A stretch of DNA of 64,000 nucleotides, taken from DASYLJ01 sp036009625 (GTDB lineage: Bacteria; Desulfobacterota; Binatia; DP-6). Below the pieces are notes generated by a model. It was not told where the DNA came from. It did not search any database and saw only the letters and a list, made by a program, of their open reading frames with translations. The stretch lies in the NCBI GenBank assembly GCA_036009625.1, contig DASYLJ010000193.1, positions 1 to 64,000 of the forward strand, given 5' to 3'. A program made the translations under genes and the position numbers. Below, piece by piece: positions 14,735 through 23,539 of the stretch (position 1 is the first letter of the stretch; the number at the start of each line of letters is the position of its first letter).

Positions 14735-17539
14735 TCAGCGGGCCGGGCGCACCTGCGATCGGGCGCGCTCGAACCGCGCCGCGAGCTCTTTCGCCGCGTC
14801 GTCGAGCACGGGACCGAGCCGGGTCCAGCTCGCCGTGATGCGCTCGAGGTCCTGAGCGCGATCCGCCTGCTTGAGCGGCTCCACCTTCTTGCCGCCGGCG
14901 GCGATGGTGTTGCTCGCCAGCCGATCGCGTAGGGCGAGCGCCATCTCCGGGAGCGAGAGCTGGCGGGGTGCCTCGGCGACCGTCGGGACGAGTCCCTCGA
15001 GCTTCGCACACAGCGCCTCGCGCCGCGGGCGCGTGACCTCGGGATCGAGACGCGTCCCGCCGAGGCTCGCGGGTCGCGCGGCCAGCAGCCGTTGGTAGAC
15101 CGTCTCCAGACGTGTGCGCAGCGCCTGCGCATCGTTTCCCGTCACCAGGTCGAGCTTGAGCCAGTCGGCCCACGTCTGATCGACGGTCTGCCCGATCTGC
15201 GCATCGTCGGGAGCTTCCTCGCCGTCGAGCGACGCCGCGAGCTCCTCGAGCTGGACGCAGAGCGCCTCACCCTTGGCTCGGAGGTCGTCGCGCGCCAGCT
15301 CGTCGCGCCGTTTGCTGCGGTCGAAGAAGCGGTCGCAGGCGGAGCGGAAGCGGTTCCACAGTTTGTCGGCCTGGTCGCGCGGCGGCGGTCCCGTGCGCTT
15401 CCAGTCGGCCTGCAGCGCCTTCATGACCTTCGCCGTCTCGTCCCAGTCGGTGGAGTCGGCGAGCGCCTCCGCCTTGTCGCACAATGCGAGCTTGCGGGTG
15501 GCGTTCTCGCTGCGCTCCGCGTCGACGCGTGCGAACTGCTCTTTGCGACGCGCGAAGAATCGATCGCAGGGCTCGCGGAACTGCCGCCAGATCAACATCG
15601 TCTGCCGCGCCGGCACCGGACCGATCTCTTTCCACTCGGCCTGCAGCTGCTTGATGAGATCCGCGGTGGCGTTCCACTCGGTCGAATCGCCCAGGTCGGC
15701 GACCTGGGTCACGAGCGCCCGCTTCAGCTCAAGGTTCGCGGCGAGGTAGCCGTCGACGCGGCGGCGCAGCTGATCGCGCACGCCGCGGAAGCGCTCCCAG
15801 AGCTGCTGCGACTTCTCGGGGCTCGCGGTCGCAATGCGCGCCCACTCGTCCTGCAGCCCGCCCAGCTGGCGCGCGGACTCGGCGAGATCCTCGGACGCCA
15901 CCATCGCCTCGACGCGCGCGATGAGCTCCTCCTGCGCGCCGGCATTCGCCCACCGCCGCCACTCCTCCGTCTCCGTATCCTGGGCGACGCGGCGCACGAG
16001 CCCGTCACGCGCCGTGGTGAGCCGCTGTGTCCACGCGCCGCGCTGCTCGCCAGCCGGCAGCGGACCGAAGCCCTGCAGCGCCGCCTCGACAGCGAGCAGC
16101 TCGCGACGACCGGTGCTCGGCTTGACCCGCTCCGCCGCAACCAGCGCCTCGATGCGCACGCACAGCCCGTCGAGCCGCTTCAGATTCTCGGCCTCGGCCT
16201 CGGCACGACGCGCGTCGCTCTCCTGACGACGCACGGCCAATCGCTCCGACGCGGCCGCGAAGCGTGCCTCGAGCGCGGCGGCGTCCTCGAGCGTGGCGCG
16301 TTCGCGTTCGTGCGACGCCCACTGGCGCTCGAGCGCCCGCCACGCTCGCGTGGCCGGCGCACCGCCGGCGTCGGCGAGACCATCGGCGGTCGCCACCAAC
16401 CGGTCGATCTCGGCGCGCAGCGTCGACTGCGCCACCGTGCGGCCCTGGCGTGCGACGCAGGCGTCGACCGCGGTCCGGAAACGTCGGGTCAGATCGGCAC
16501 CCTCCGTCTCGGGAACGGGCGGCAGATGCGTCCACGCGTCCTGCGCCTCGGCCAATGCCGCGGGCGCATCGGGGCCCTCGAGCGCCTCGACGCGTTCGCA
16601 GAGGGCACGCCGCGACTGCAGGCTGTGCGCGACGGTGTCCCGCTCGTGCTCGGCCTCGGCGAGCCGTCGCGCCAGGCTGCTCGCGCGCTCCAGCACCGCG
16701 TCGCAGGCGAGGCGGAAGCGGGCCATCACCTCGGGACGCGGCTCGACCTCGTGTGCGAGCGCCTCCCATTCGCGGCTGGCCTCGTCCGCCTGCTCGCCCG
16801 CGTGGATGACGTCGGACATCTTGCGCAGGCCCTCGACGGTGGCGCACAGCTCGAGCTGACGGACGCGCGCGTCCTTCCCGCCACCATGCGCGCGGACCTC
16901 GAGCCCGGCGGGCAGCATGGCGAGCGCGCGCTGCCGCACGGCCTTCGAGGCGGCGCGGTTGTCGGCGACGTCGCGCAGCACCTCGACGTCGGTGATGCGC
17001 TCGAGCGCCTGCAGCGTGGTGTCGGCCGAGCCGTCGCCGACGGCGATGCCACGCAGGACGACGGGATCGGCGATGCGCGCGAGCGCGGCGTGCCGCACCA
17101 CGGCGTCACCGGCCCCCTTCACGACGTCGCGCAGGAGGCGATCACTCGAGACTCGCGCGAGCGCACCCTGGCGCACGACGTCGTGCACGGCCGACATCGC
17201 CACCTCGGCGAGGCTGCGCTCCTCGGCGAGACGCTCGAGCGCCGCGACGCAATCGGCGACCGCACCGCCGCCACACGCCGTGCGCACCCGCACCTCGCGT
17301 CCGCGCTCGACGGCGAGCTCGCGCAGCGCCGGGTCGGCGTCGTGCTCGGCGACGCGGTCGAGCACCGCGGCATCGTCGATCTTCTTGAGCGCGAGGCGAC
17401 GGACGCGGGCGTCGGTGTCCTCGCTGGCAATGGTGGCGAGGCGATCCCGGTCGCCCGCATTCATGTCGCGCACGGCGGCCGCGCGCACATCGGGATCGGA
17501 GTGGCGCCACTTCGGACGCAGACGTTCGAGGAGATCCAT
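14735..17539 (-). CDS. HEAT-repeat and DUF349-repeat protein
   Basis: A 934-residue cytosolic protein. The first 230 residues are HEAT-like helical repeats (DPDVRAAAVRDM, DADPALRELAVERG, DAVVRHAALARIADP). The rest is long helical, coiled-coil DUF349 repeats with the signature W-x3-G-x-x-P (LQAEWKEIGPVP, LQADWKRTGPPP) followed by RFRSACDRFFDRS-type segments, about eight copies. It resembles a DUF349 protein with an added sensor-like HEAT domain. Function of the family is not settled. It begins 5 bases after the stop of the copper monooxygenase-like gene and may be cotranscribed with it. Confidence 0.85.
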   Translation of the reverse strand: MDLLERLRPKWRHSDPDVRAAAVRDMNAGDRDRLATIASEDTDARVRRLALKKIDDAAVLDRVAEHDADPALRELAVERGREVRVRTACGGGAVADCVAALERLAEERSLAEVAMSAVHDVVRQGALARVSSDRLLRDVVKGAGDAVVRHAALARIADPVVLRGIAVGDGSADTTLQALERITDVEVLRDVADNRAASKAVRQRALAMLPAGLEVRAHGGGKDARVRQLELCATVEGLRKMSDVIHAGEQADEASREWEALAHEVEPRPEVMARFRLACDAVLERASSLARRLAEAEHERDTVAHSLQSRRALCERVEALEGPDAPAALAEAQDAWTHLPPVPETEGADLTRRFRTAVDACVARQGRTVAQSTLRAEIDRLVATADGLADAGGAPATRAWRALERQWASHERERATLEDAAALEARFAAASERLAVRRQESDARRAEAEAENLKRLDGLCVRIEALVAAERVKPSTGRRELLAVEAALQGFGPLPAGEQRGAWTQRLTTARDGLVRRVAQDTETEEWRRWANAGAQEELIARVEAMVASEDLAESARQLGGLQDEWARIATASPEKSQQLWERFRGVRDQLRRRVDGYLAANLELKRALVTQVADLGDSTEWNATADLIKQLQAEWKEIGPVPARQTMLIWRQFREPCDRFFARRKEQFARVDAERSENATRKLALCDKAEALADSTDWDETAKVMKALQADWKRTGPPPRDQADKLWNRFRSACDRFFDRSKRRDELARDDLRAKGEALCVQLEELAASLDGEEAPDDAQIGQTVDQTWADWLKLDLVTGNDAQALRTRLETVYQRLLAARPASLGGTRLDPEVTRPRREALCAKLEGLVPTVAEAPRQLSLPEMALALRDRLASNTIAAGGKKVEPLKQADRAQDLERITASWTRLGPVLDDAAKELAARFERARSQVRPAR

Positions 17540-17544
17540 GTTCG

Positions 17545-18513
17545 TTACTTCACGATCGCTGGGGCGAACGGACAGAGGAGTCCATTGCGGCTCGGGATGC
17601 ATTGGCTGCCGCTCAGTGGCTCGTCGGGCGTGTCGCGGTAGTAGAAGGCCAGGATGAAGCACATCTCGTCCGTCGTCTCGGGGCCGAATCGCACGGCCTT
17701 GGCGTCGGTGTTGTGCCACTGGCACGTGATGCGCATGCGATCGCCGGCCGCCAGGTGCAGGAACGGCTTCGGCCACTTCGGACGGGCGTGCTGCCAGTCG
17801 GTGGTCTCGTAGAGCAGCGTCGTGCTGCCGTCGGCGGCCACCTGCTCGATGTTGGCGTAGGTGCCGAGGCGGTGCTGGTGCGTGGCGTAGGAGATCAGCG
17901 TCAGATCGAACGGCACCGTCCACTCCGCCGTGAGCGTCTGGTCGCCGCCCGGCGGCACGTCGATGTCGCCCATGTTGCCGGCGATGAGGCCCTCGGCATG
18001 GTGCTCGACGCTGCCCTTCTTCGCGTAGGTCACGTTGAAGCGGACGTCGGGCGTGATGGTCTCGGGGCCGAGGTTCTTCATGTGCGGGTTGAGCCAGACC
18101 TGCTGTCCGGGCTCGAGCCGCAGCGCGATGCCGGGGGGGAAGCTGAACTTCGTGTTCGGGTTCTGCAGCGGGATCAGCACCTGCGGCACGAGCTCGTCGG
18201 GCGACACCCCCGTGCACCCGACGCTCTCGACCACGTCCGCGGGAAAGGCGGCGTCGTCCTGGCGTTCGCCACCGTAAGCCCACACCACGAAATGGTGTGC
18301 GCCCGGCGGCATGCGGAGCTCGAACCCGGTGACGTCGACCGCCTTCCGGTTCGGGGTGCGCCGGTACTCGCAGACTTCGAGGTCCTCCCCCGGCTGCACC
18401 GTGAACTCGCCGACGCGCATCTGGAAGCCGTGCCTGGGCTTCTTGAGATACGGCTTGGCGGAGGCCGGCACGGCGAGTGCCAGCACCAGACCCAGCGCGA
18501 CGAGCAAGTGCAT
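17545..18513 (-). CDS. Exported PHM/DBH-like copper type II monooxygenase domain protein
   Basis: A 322-residue exported protein with signal peptide MHLLVALGLVLALAVPASA. It carries a complete candidate set of copper ligands of peptidylglycine hydroxylating monooxygenase: H73-H74 in GAHHFVVW and H144 in LNPHMKN for CuH, and H212-x-H214 in ATHQHRLG and M284 in DEMCFI for CuM. The fold should be two jelly-roll halves of about 150 residues each. This predicts an ascorbate-type, O2-dependent hydroxylase in the periplasm, though substrate-binding residues cannot be judged. It has its own leaderless promoter and lies upstream of the DUF349 gene. Confidence 0.8.
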   Translation of the reverse strand: MHLLVALGLVLALAVPASAKPYLKKPRHGFQMRVGEFTVQPGEDLEVCEYRRTPNRKAVDVTGFELRMPPGAHHFVVWAYGGERQDDAAFPADVVESVGCTGVSPDELVPQVLIPLQNPNTKFSFPPGIALRLEPGQQVWLNPHMKNLGPETITPDVRFNVTYAKKGSVEHHAEGLIAGNMGDIDVPPGGDQTLTAEWTVPFDLTLISYATHQHRLGTYANIEQVAADGSTTLLYETTDWQHARPKWPKPFLHLAAGDRMRITCQWHNTDAKAVRFGPETTDEMCFILAFYYRDTPDEPLSGSQCIPSRNGLLCPFAPAIVK

Positions 18514-18519
18514 GGGCAG

Positions 18520-18549
18520 CGCCTAGCGAAGGCCGCGCCTCGCCGTCAA
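18520..18549 (-). promoter_or_regulatory. Leaderless promoter of the copper monooxygenase-like gene
   Basis: Minus strand: TTGACG (18549-18544), an 18-base spacer, TAGGCG (18525-18520), then 6 bases to ATG 18513. The -35 TTGACG contains the TGA stop of the upstream aldolase gene. Confidence 0.6.
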
Positions 18550-19442
18550 GCGATCGGCGCTGGGGCGGTCGCCGGCAACCCGTTCAGCAGGCGCAGGTGC
18601 TCGGTCACGACGGACTGCAGCGCCGCCACGACGGGGGCGAGCAGCTTGTACGGCGCGACCTCCCGGGGCTGCGCGGCAAACGCCGCCTCGAGCGCTCGCC
18701 GCCAGGCCAGACGGAGCTCGGTGTTGACGTGCACGATGGTGATGCCGGCGGCCACCGCCCGCCGCACGTCGTCGGCATGGGTACCCGACGCCCCGTGCAG
18801 GGTGAGCGGGCGCCCCGTCGCCGACTTGATGGCCTGGATGCGCTCGACGTTCAGCCGCTTCTCGGTGTGCCCCTCGACCATGCTCGGCAGCATGCCGTGC
18901 ATCGTACCGACGGACGGTGCCAGCACGTCGATGCCGGTGGCCTCGACGTAGCGCCGCGCCTCGTCGACCGTGGTGAGGCCGTACCCCTCCTTGGGGCCGG
19001 CATCGTGGATCGTCGACGAGCTGCCGATGTAGCCGATCTCGCCCTCGACGACGATGTCGGGCGCGATCGCCCGCAGCGCCAGCACGGCCTTGCGTGTCGT
19101 GGTCACGTTCTCGTCGAACGACGTGCTGGACGCGTCGAACACGACGGCATCGAAGCCGGCGCGCGCCGCACGCTCTGCCGCAGCGAGCGAATGCGTGTGA
19201 TCGGCGTCGAGAAAGATCGGCGGCCCGCCCTCGGCACGCAGGCTGTGCACGACCGCCGCCACCTGCTCGACGCCGAAGAAGTCGCGCTCGCCTTCCGACA
19301 CGCCGATGATCACCGGCACGTCGAGCGCACGCGCCGCGCCGACGATGGCGTGGACGGCCGTCAATTCGGACACGTTGAAGTGCCCGATGGCCACCCGCTT
19401 GCCGTCGGCCTCCACGAGCGCCGCGCGCAGTGCCGTGCTCAT
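18546..19442 (-). CDS. Class II (zinc) ketose-bisphosphate aldolase
   Basis: A 298-residue protein of the fructose/tagatose-bisphosphate aldolase class II family, which splits a ketose bisphosphate into two trioses. Zn-ligand and active-site segments are present: LDADHTHS (catalytic Asp and first His), VVEGEIGYIG with the family Glu, the HTEKRL region and LTLHGASG. It starts MSTALRAALVEADGKR; ATG 19442 follows GGTGGAG. Length fits class II. The sugar substrate cannot be assigned between fructose, tagatose and a degradative pathway. Confidence 0.82.
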   Translation of the reverse strand: MSTALRAALVEADGKRVAIGHFNVSELTAVHAIVGAARALDVPVIIGVSEGERDFFGVEQVAAVVHSLRAEGGPPIFLDADHTHSLAAAERAARAGFDAVVFDASSTSFDENVTTTRKAVLALRAIAPDIVVEGEIGYIGSSSTIHDAGPKEGYGLTTVDEARRYVEATGIDVLAPSVGTMHGMLPSMVEGHTEKRLNVERIQAIKSATGRPLTLHGASGTHADDVRRAVAAGITIVHVNTELRLAWRRALEAAFAAQPREVAPYKLLAPVVAALQSVVTEHLRLLNGLPATAPAPIA

Positions 19443-19510
19443 CGACTCCACCGCTACTCGGCGAACGGAGAGTCGTCCAGACGGGTGGCGAAATAAACTG
19501 GTCCGCGGGC

Positions 19511-19738
19511 TCAGGGCTCGTCGTTGCACTCGGACGGCGGGCCCTCGCCCATCTGCGACTGGCACTGCCCCGTGCCCTGGCAGCGCTTGGCGTCGCCCGC
19601 GCACCACGCTTCGCACGACGCCTCGTCGTTGAACACCGGGCATTTGGAGCCCGTCGGCGTCCACCACTGTGACATCGCGCTCGCCGCGCCCGCCACCAAC
19701 CCGAATCCCAGGACCGCCACCATCACTCGGTTCCGCAT
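19511..19738 (-). CDS. Small secreted Cys-rich protein
   Basis: A 75-residue protein with signal peptide MRNRVMVAVLGFGLVAGAASA. The mature part of about 54 residues contains six cysteines (in KCPVF, SCEAWCAGD, RCQGTGQCQ and SECNDE), enough for three disulfides. ATG 19738 has a strong Shine-Dalgarno (GGAGGAGGG). No family is recognised. It could be a small binding, inhibitor or structural protein; nothing more can be supported. Confidence 0.65.
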   Translation of the reverse strand: MRNRVMVAVLGFGLVAGAASAMSQWWTPTGSKCPVFNDEASCEAWCAGDAKRCQGTGQCQSQMGEGPPSECNDEP

Positions 19739-19815
19739 GCGCCCTCCTCCCGCCTCCACTGCACCGTGGGTCAGCGTCGATAAGCTCCGGGAGGGCCCCG
19801 ACGTCAAGCCACGGG

Positions 19816-22170
19816 TCAGCGGCAGACGCCGGCGTCGACCAGGGCCCGTACCTCGCCCACCGACAGGCCGAGGAGACGGCAGAGCACGTCTTCCGTGCCC
19901 TCCCCCAGCACCGGCGCCGCTCCGGCCGACACGAAGCGGGTCCGGCTGAGCCGCAACGGGTTCGCGGCATGCCGGGCAGGCCCGACCTCCGGGTGCTCGA
20001 CGGTGACGATGGCGCCGCGCTCCAGCAGGTGCGCATCCGCGCGCAGGTCGTCGGGCCCGAGGACCGGCATCGCCGAGACGCCGCCTGCCTGCAACGCCGC
20101 CGCCAGCAGGTCGTCGTCCCACCCGACGGTCCACGCGGCGACGCGCGCGTCCAGCGCTGCCCCGGCGGCCAGACGACCGGCGAGCGTCGCGAGCGCCGGG
20201 TCGTCGTCCCAGCCGGCGACGCGACGGAACGCCGCCCAGGCGTCGTCGCCGACGACCGCGATGGCACACCAGCGATCGTCACGGGCGCACGGATAGACGC
20301 CGTGCGGGGCGGCGTAGGCGACGGCGTTGCCGTGCGGTCCGGCCGGACGACCCGTGCACGGCGCCTCGAGATACGCCTCGCCGAGGAGAAACGCGGCGGC
20401 CTCCGTCTGCGCCATGTCGATCAGCTGGCCCTCGCCCGTCCGCCGTCGATGCTCGAGGGCGGCCAGCACGGCGACCGTGGCGAGCTTGCTCGCGACGTGA
20501 TCGGGATGGTTGAGCGATGCGCCCGCCGGGTACGGCGCGTCGGGGTGGTTCCACAGCCAGTGGGCGCCGGCGAAGGCGCCGTTGAGCGGACCGAAGCCCT
20601 GCACTTCGCCGAGAGGCCCGTCGCGGCCGTAGCCCTGCGAGGCCAGGTACACGACGTCGGGGCGCACGCGGCGCACGTCGGGGTAGTCGAGCCCCCACGC
20701 GCGCGCCACCCCGCCGCGGTTGTTCTCCACCACCACGTCCGCGCGCGCACACAGCCCCAGGGCGAGCTCACGCCCACACACCGTGGTCAGGTCGAGACAG
20801 ATGCTGCGCTGGCCGCGGTTCTCGTCGTTGAAGGTGAAGCAGCGATTCGGCGCGTCGGGATCGAGGCTGACCTCGCGCAACGGATCCAACTTCGCGTGCG
20901 ACTCGATCTTGACGACCTCGGCGCCTAGCTCGGACAGGAGCCAGCACACCTCGGGTCCGACGGCGACGACGCCGAGGCTCACGACGAGACGGCCCGCGAG
21001 CGGCGGACGATCGTCGACGACGCCGGCGGCATCGAGCGGACGCGGCAGCGGCGCGTGGTCCTCGCCCGGCACCGGCGCCGGACGACGCACCGAGACCGGC
21101 GTCGTCGAGAACACGAACGGCGCCACCGCCACCGGCGCATCGCCGAGGAGCGACGACGGCAGCGTGCGGAAGTAGCCGCGGACACGTGTCTGCATCGCGT
21201 CGACGAATTCGTCGGGTGTGTGGATCGGCGCGATCGGCACGCCGATGCGCCAGCCCTCGCCGACGACGTCGCGCCGGGTGCGACGCGCGAGCGCCTCCGC
21301 CGCGACCATCCGAATGACGTCGGCATTCGCGATCCGGAAGAGCAGGAACTCCCACTCGGCGCCGGCCAATGCATCCGGATGCCCCAGCAGCTGAACGAAC
21401 GCGCGCCAGTGTCGCGCCGTCGCCGGCAGCACGCGCACGTACCCGTCGGCGACCGGCAGCACGAGGTAGGTGCCGTCCCCATTGCGCGGTGGGGCTGACG
21501 CCATCATCGGATACAGACGCGCGTAGTCGGCGAGCGGGACCGACCAGGGCGTCAGGCCGACGAGCCCCGCCTCCTGCACCGACACCTCCACCGTCTGCCC
21601 GAGGCCGCTCTGGGCGCGCTCGAGGACCGCCGTCAGCGCGCCGATGCACCCGATGGCGGAGGCTGCGTCGTGCGCGGCGTATCCCGGCAGCCAGCAGGGC
21701 GCGCGATCGGGCAGGCCGGACGAGAACAGCGCGCCGCTGGCCGCGAACGCCGGCAGCGCCTCGAGCCGCCAGCCGGCGCGCGGCCCGCTGCAGCCGAAGT
21801 CGGCGAGCACGACGTGCACGAGATGCGGATGATTCGCACGCACGGCGGCGGGATCGAGCCCGAGGCGGTCGCGCTCGACGGCTGAGCAGTTCTCGATCAG
21901 GACGTCGGCCTCGGCACAGAGGGTGCGCAGTCGCTCGGGCCCGTCGACCACGAAGCCGTACTTGTTCGCGTGACGATACAGGAACGGGAGCGAGCGATCC
22001 GGAGCCGCGACATCGCCGACGAACGGTGGTCGCCATCGATCCGGATCGCCGCTGCTGGACTCGACCTTCCACACCGCGGCGCCGAGATCGGCGAGCAGGC
22101 GCCCTGCGAGCGCGCCGCGCAGATCGGTGAGATCGAGCACCCGCAGGTGCGCCAGCGGACCGGGCGCCAT
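19816..22170 (-). CDS. Tandem (double) CaiB/BaiF CoA-transferase fusion
   Basis: A 784-residue protein with two complete type III CoA-transferase-like units. Unit one is about residues 1-390 (LRVLDLTDLRGALAGRLLADLGA, VLIENCSAV) and unit two about 395-784 (VVSLGVVAVGPEVCWLLSELGAEVVKIES, ENNRGG, DMAQTEAA). The nucleophilic Asp position of unit one is uncertain (VSVQEAGL instead of D), while unit two has IDMAQTEA, so unit one may be structural. Such enzymes move CoA between organic acids. It diverges from the P450 across 81 bases that contain a CAAACG operator. A much longer in-frame extension upstream is antisense to the P450 and is rejected. Confidence 0.85.
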   Translation of the reverse strand: MAPGPLAHLRVLDLTDLRGALAGRLLADLGAAVWKVESSSGDPDRWRPPFVGDVAAPDRSLPFLYRHANKYGFVVDGPERLRTLCAEADVLIENCSAVERDRLGLDPAAVRANHPHLVHVVLADFGCSGPRAGWRLEALPAFAASGALFSSGLPDRAPCWLPGYAAHDAASAIGCIGALTAVLERAQSGLGQTVEVSVQEAGLVGLTPWSVPLADYARLYPMMASAPPRNGDGTYLVLPVADGYVRVLPATARHWRAFVQLLGHPDALAGAEWEFLLFRIANADVIRMVAAEALARRTRRDVVGEGWRIGVPIAPIHTPDEFVDAMQTRVRGYFRTLPSSLLGDAPVAVAPFVFSTTPVSVRRPAPVPGEDHAPLPRPLDAAGVVDDRPPLAGRLVVSLGVVAVGPEVCWLLSELGAEVVKIESHAKLDPLREVSLDPDAPNRCFTFNDENRGQRSICLDLTTVCGRELALGLCARADVVVENNRGGVARAWGLDYPDVRRVRPDVVYLASQGYGRDGPLGEVQGFGPLNGAFAGAHWLWNHPDAPYPAGASLNHPDHVASKLATVAVLAALEHRRRTGEGQLIDMAQTEAAAFLLGEAYLEAPCTGRPAGPHGNAVAYAAPHGVYPCARDDRWCAIAVVGDDAWAAFRRVAGWDDDPALATLAGRLAAGAALDARVAAWTVGWDDDLLAAALQAGGVSAMPVLGPDDLRADAHLLERGAIVTVEHPEVGPARHAANPLRLSRTRFVSAGAAPVLGEGTEDVLCRLLGLSVGEVRALVDAGVCR

Positions 22171-22216
22171 GCGCAGAGCCCATATCGCGCCATGTACCTC
22201 GGCGCCAACTTCAACC

Positions 22217-22246
22217 TTGACAAACGAACGTTTGTTCTCGTAACTG
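22217..22246 (+). promoter_or_regulatory. Leaderless promoter with CAAACG operator, site 2
   Basis: TTGACA (22217-22222), an 18-base spacer and TAACTG (22241-22246) stop 5 bases before the P450 ATG at 22252. The perfect palindrome ACAAACG-AA-CGTTTGT (22220-22235) covers the -35 end and spacer. Lying in the 81-base divergent gap, it could also govern the double CaiB gene. Confidence 0.78.
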
Positions 22247-22251
22247 GCCTC

Positions 22252-23490
22252 ATGACGGAGCTGGCGCCGATCGACCTGTACGATCAGCAATCCTACGAGC
22301 GTCAGGGCCCGCCGTACGCGGGTTTCCGGCGATTGCGCACCGAGGATCCGGTGCACTGGCACGACATGCCCGGCGACACCGGCTTCTGGGCGATCACGCG
22401 CTACAAGGACATCTTCGCCGTCTCGCTCGACCAGAAGACCTTCTCCTCGCAGAAGGGCGGCGTCATCCTGCGCACCTGGAAGGACGAAGAGTTCGAGGCG
22501 CAGAAGAACATGCTGATCAACCTCGATCCGCCGGAGCACACCAAGTATCGCCGGCTGGTCAGCATGGGCTTCGCCAGCAAGATCATCCGCCACCTCGAGC
22601 CGCACGTGCGCGAGATCACCAACGACATCATCGACCAGGTGGCGGACGCCGGCGAGTGCGACTTCGTCTCGGCGATCTCCTCCGAGCTGCCGTTGCGGGT
22701 CATCGTCGAGCTGATGGGCGTTCCGCTCGAGGACCGGCACAAGGTGCTCGACTGGAGCAACAAGATGATCGGGTTCGACGACCCGGAGTACCAGACGCAG
22801 CCCGAGAACCAGGTCGGCGCCATCGCCGCCGCCGAGCTGTTCATGTACGCCAACGCCCTCGCCGAGGAGCGGCTGCGCGAGCCGCGCGAGGACGTCATCA
22901 GCGTGCTCATGAGGGCCGAGGTCGACGGCAGCAGCCTGTCGATGGCCGAGTTCAACGCGTTCTTCCTGCTCCTCAACGTCGCCGGCAACGAGACCACCCG
23001 CAACCTGGTGTCCGGCGGCATGCTGGCGCTGATGGAGAATCCGGCCGAGCGCGACCGGCTCCTCACCGACCCGACGCTGATCGACAGCGCGGTCGAAGAG
23101 ATGCTGCGCTGGGTGACGCCCGTGAACCTCTTCCGGCGCACCGCGACGCGCAACGTCGAGCTGGGCGGCAAGCAGATCCGCGAAGGCGACAAGCTCGTGC
23201 TGTTCTACGCCTCGGCGAATCGCGACGAGTCGATGTTCGAGGACCCGGAGCGCTTCGACGTCGGTCGTACGCCGAACGAGCATCTCGCCTTCGGCATCGG
23301 ACCGCACTTCTGCCTCGGCGCCAACCTGGCGCGCCTCGAGATCAAGGTCATGTTCCAGGAGCTGCTCCGCCGCCTGCCGGATCTCGAGCTGGCGGGACCC
23401 GTCGAGCGGCTGCGGTCGAACTTCATCAACGGCATCAAACGGATGCCGGTGCGGTTCACGCCGGAGCACCGTCGGCAGGCACTGGCCTGA
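22252..23490 (+). CDS. Cytochrome P450, CYP125/142-like
   Basis: A 412-residue soluble bacterial P450. Present are the I-helix AGNETTR (oxygen activation), E-x-x-R in EEMLRWV, and the haem-loop FGIGPHFCLGANLAR with proximal Cys354. The overall pattern, with LINLDPPEHTKYRRLVSMGF, resembles actinobacterial CYP125/CYP142/CYP124 enzymes that hydroxylate the end of sterol or methyl-branched side chains. Regulated from a CAAACG promoter and near an alcohol dehydrogenase and a FadD19-like ligase, it plausibly starts terminal oxidation of an isoprenoid chain. Substrate is inference. ATG 22252 is fixed by the promoter. Confidence 0.92.
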   Translation: MTELAPIDLYDQQSYERQGPPYAGFRRLRTEDPVHWHDMPGDTGFWAITRYKDIFAVSLDQKTFSSQKGGVILRTWKDEEFEAQKNMLINLDPPEHTKYRRLVSMGFASKIIRHLEPHVREITNDIIDQVADAGECDFVSAISSELPLRVIVELMGVPLEDRHKVLDWSNKMIGFDDPEYQTQPENQVGAIAAAELFMYANALAEERLREPREDVISVLMRAEVDGSSLSMAEFNAFFLLLNVAGNETTRNLVSGGMLALMENPAERDRLLTDPTLIDSAVEEMLRWVTPVNLFRRTATRNVELGGKQIREGDKLVLFYASANRDESMFEDPERFDVGRTPNEHLAFGIGPHFCLGANLARLEIKVMFQELLRRLPDLELAGPVERLRSNFINGIKRMPVRFTPEHRRQALA

Positions 23491-23504
23491 GCGTTCGTCG
23501 GGGC

Positions 23505-23532
23505 TTGCCGCCGACTCGCGGGCGGCTACGGT
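23505..23532 (+). promoter_or_regulatory. Leaderless promoter candidate
   Basis: TTGCCG (23505-23510), a 16-base spacer and TACGGT (23527-23532) lie 7 bases before ATG 23540. No Shine-Dalgarno is present. The spacer is shorter than in the other leaderless promoters, so support is weaker. Confidence 0.4.
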
Positions 23533-23539
23533 ACCCGGC

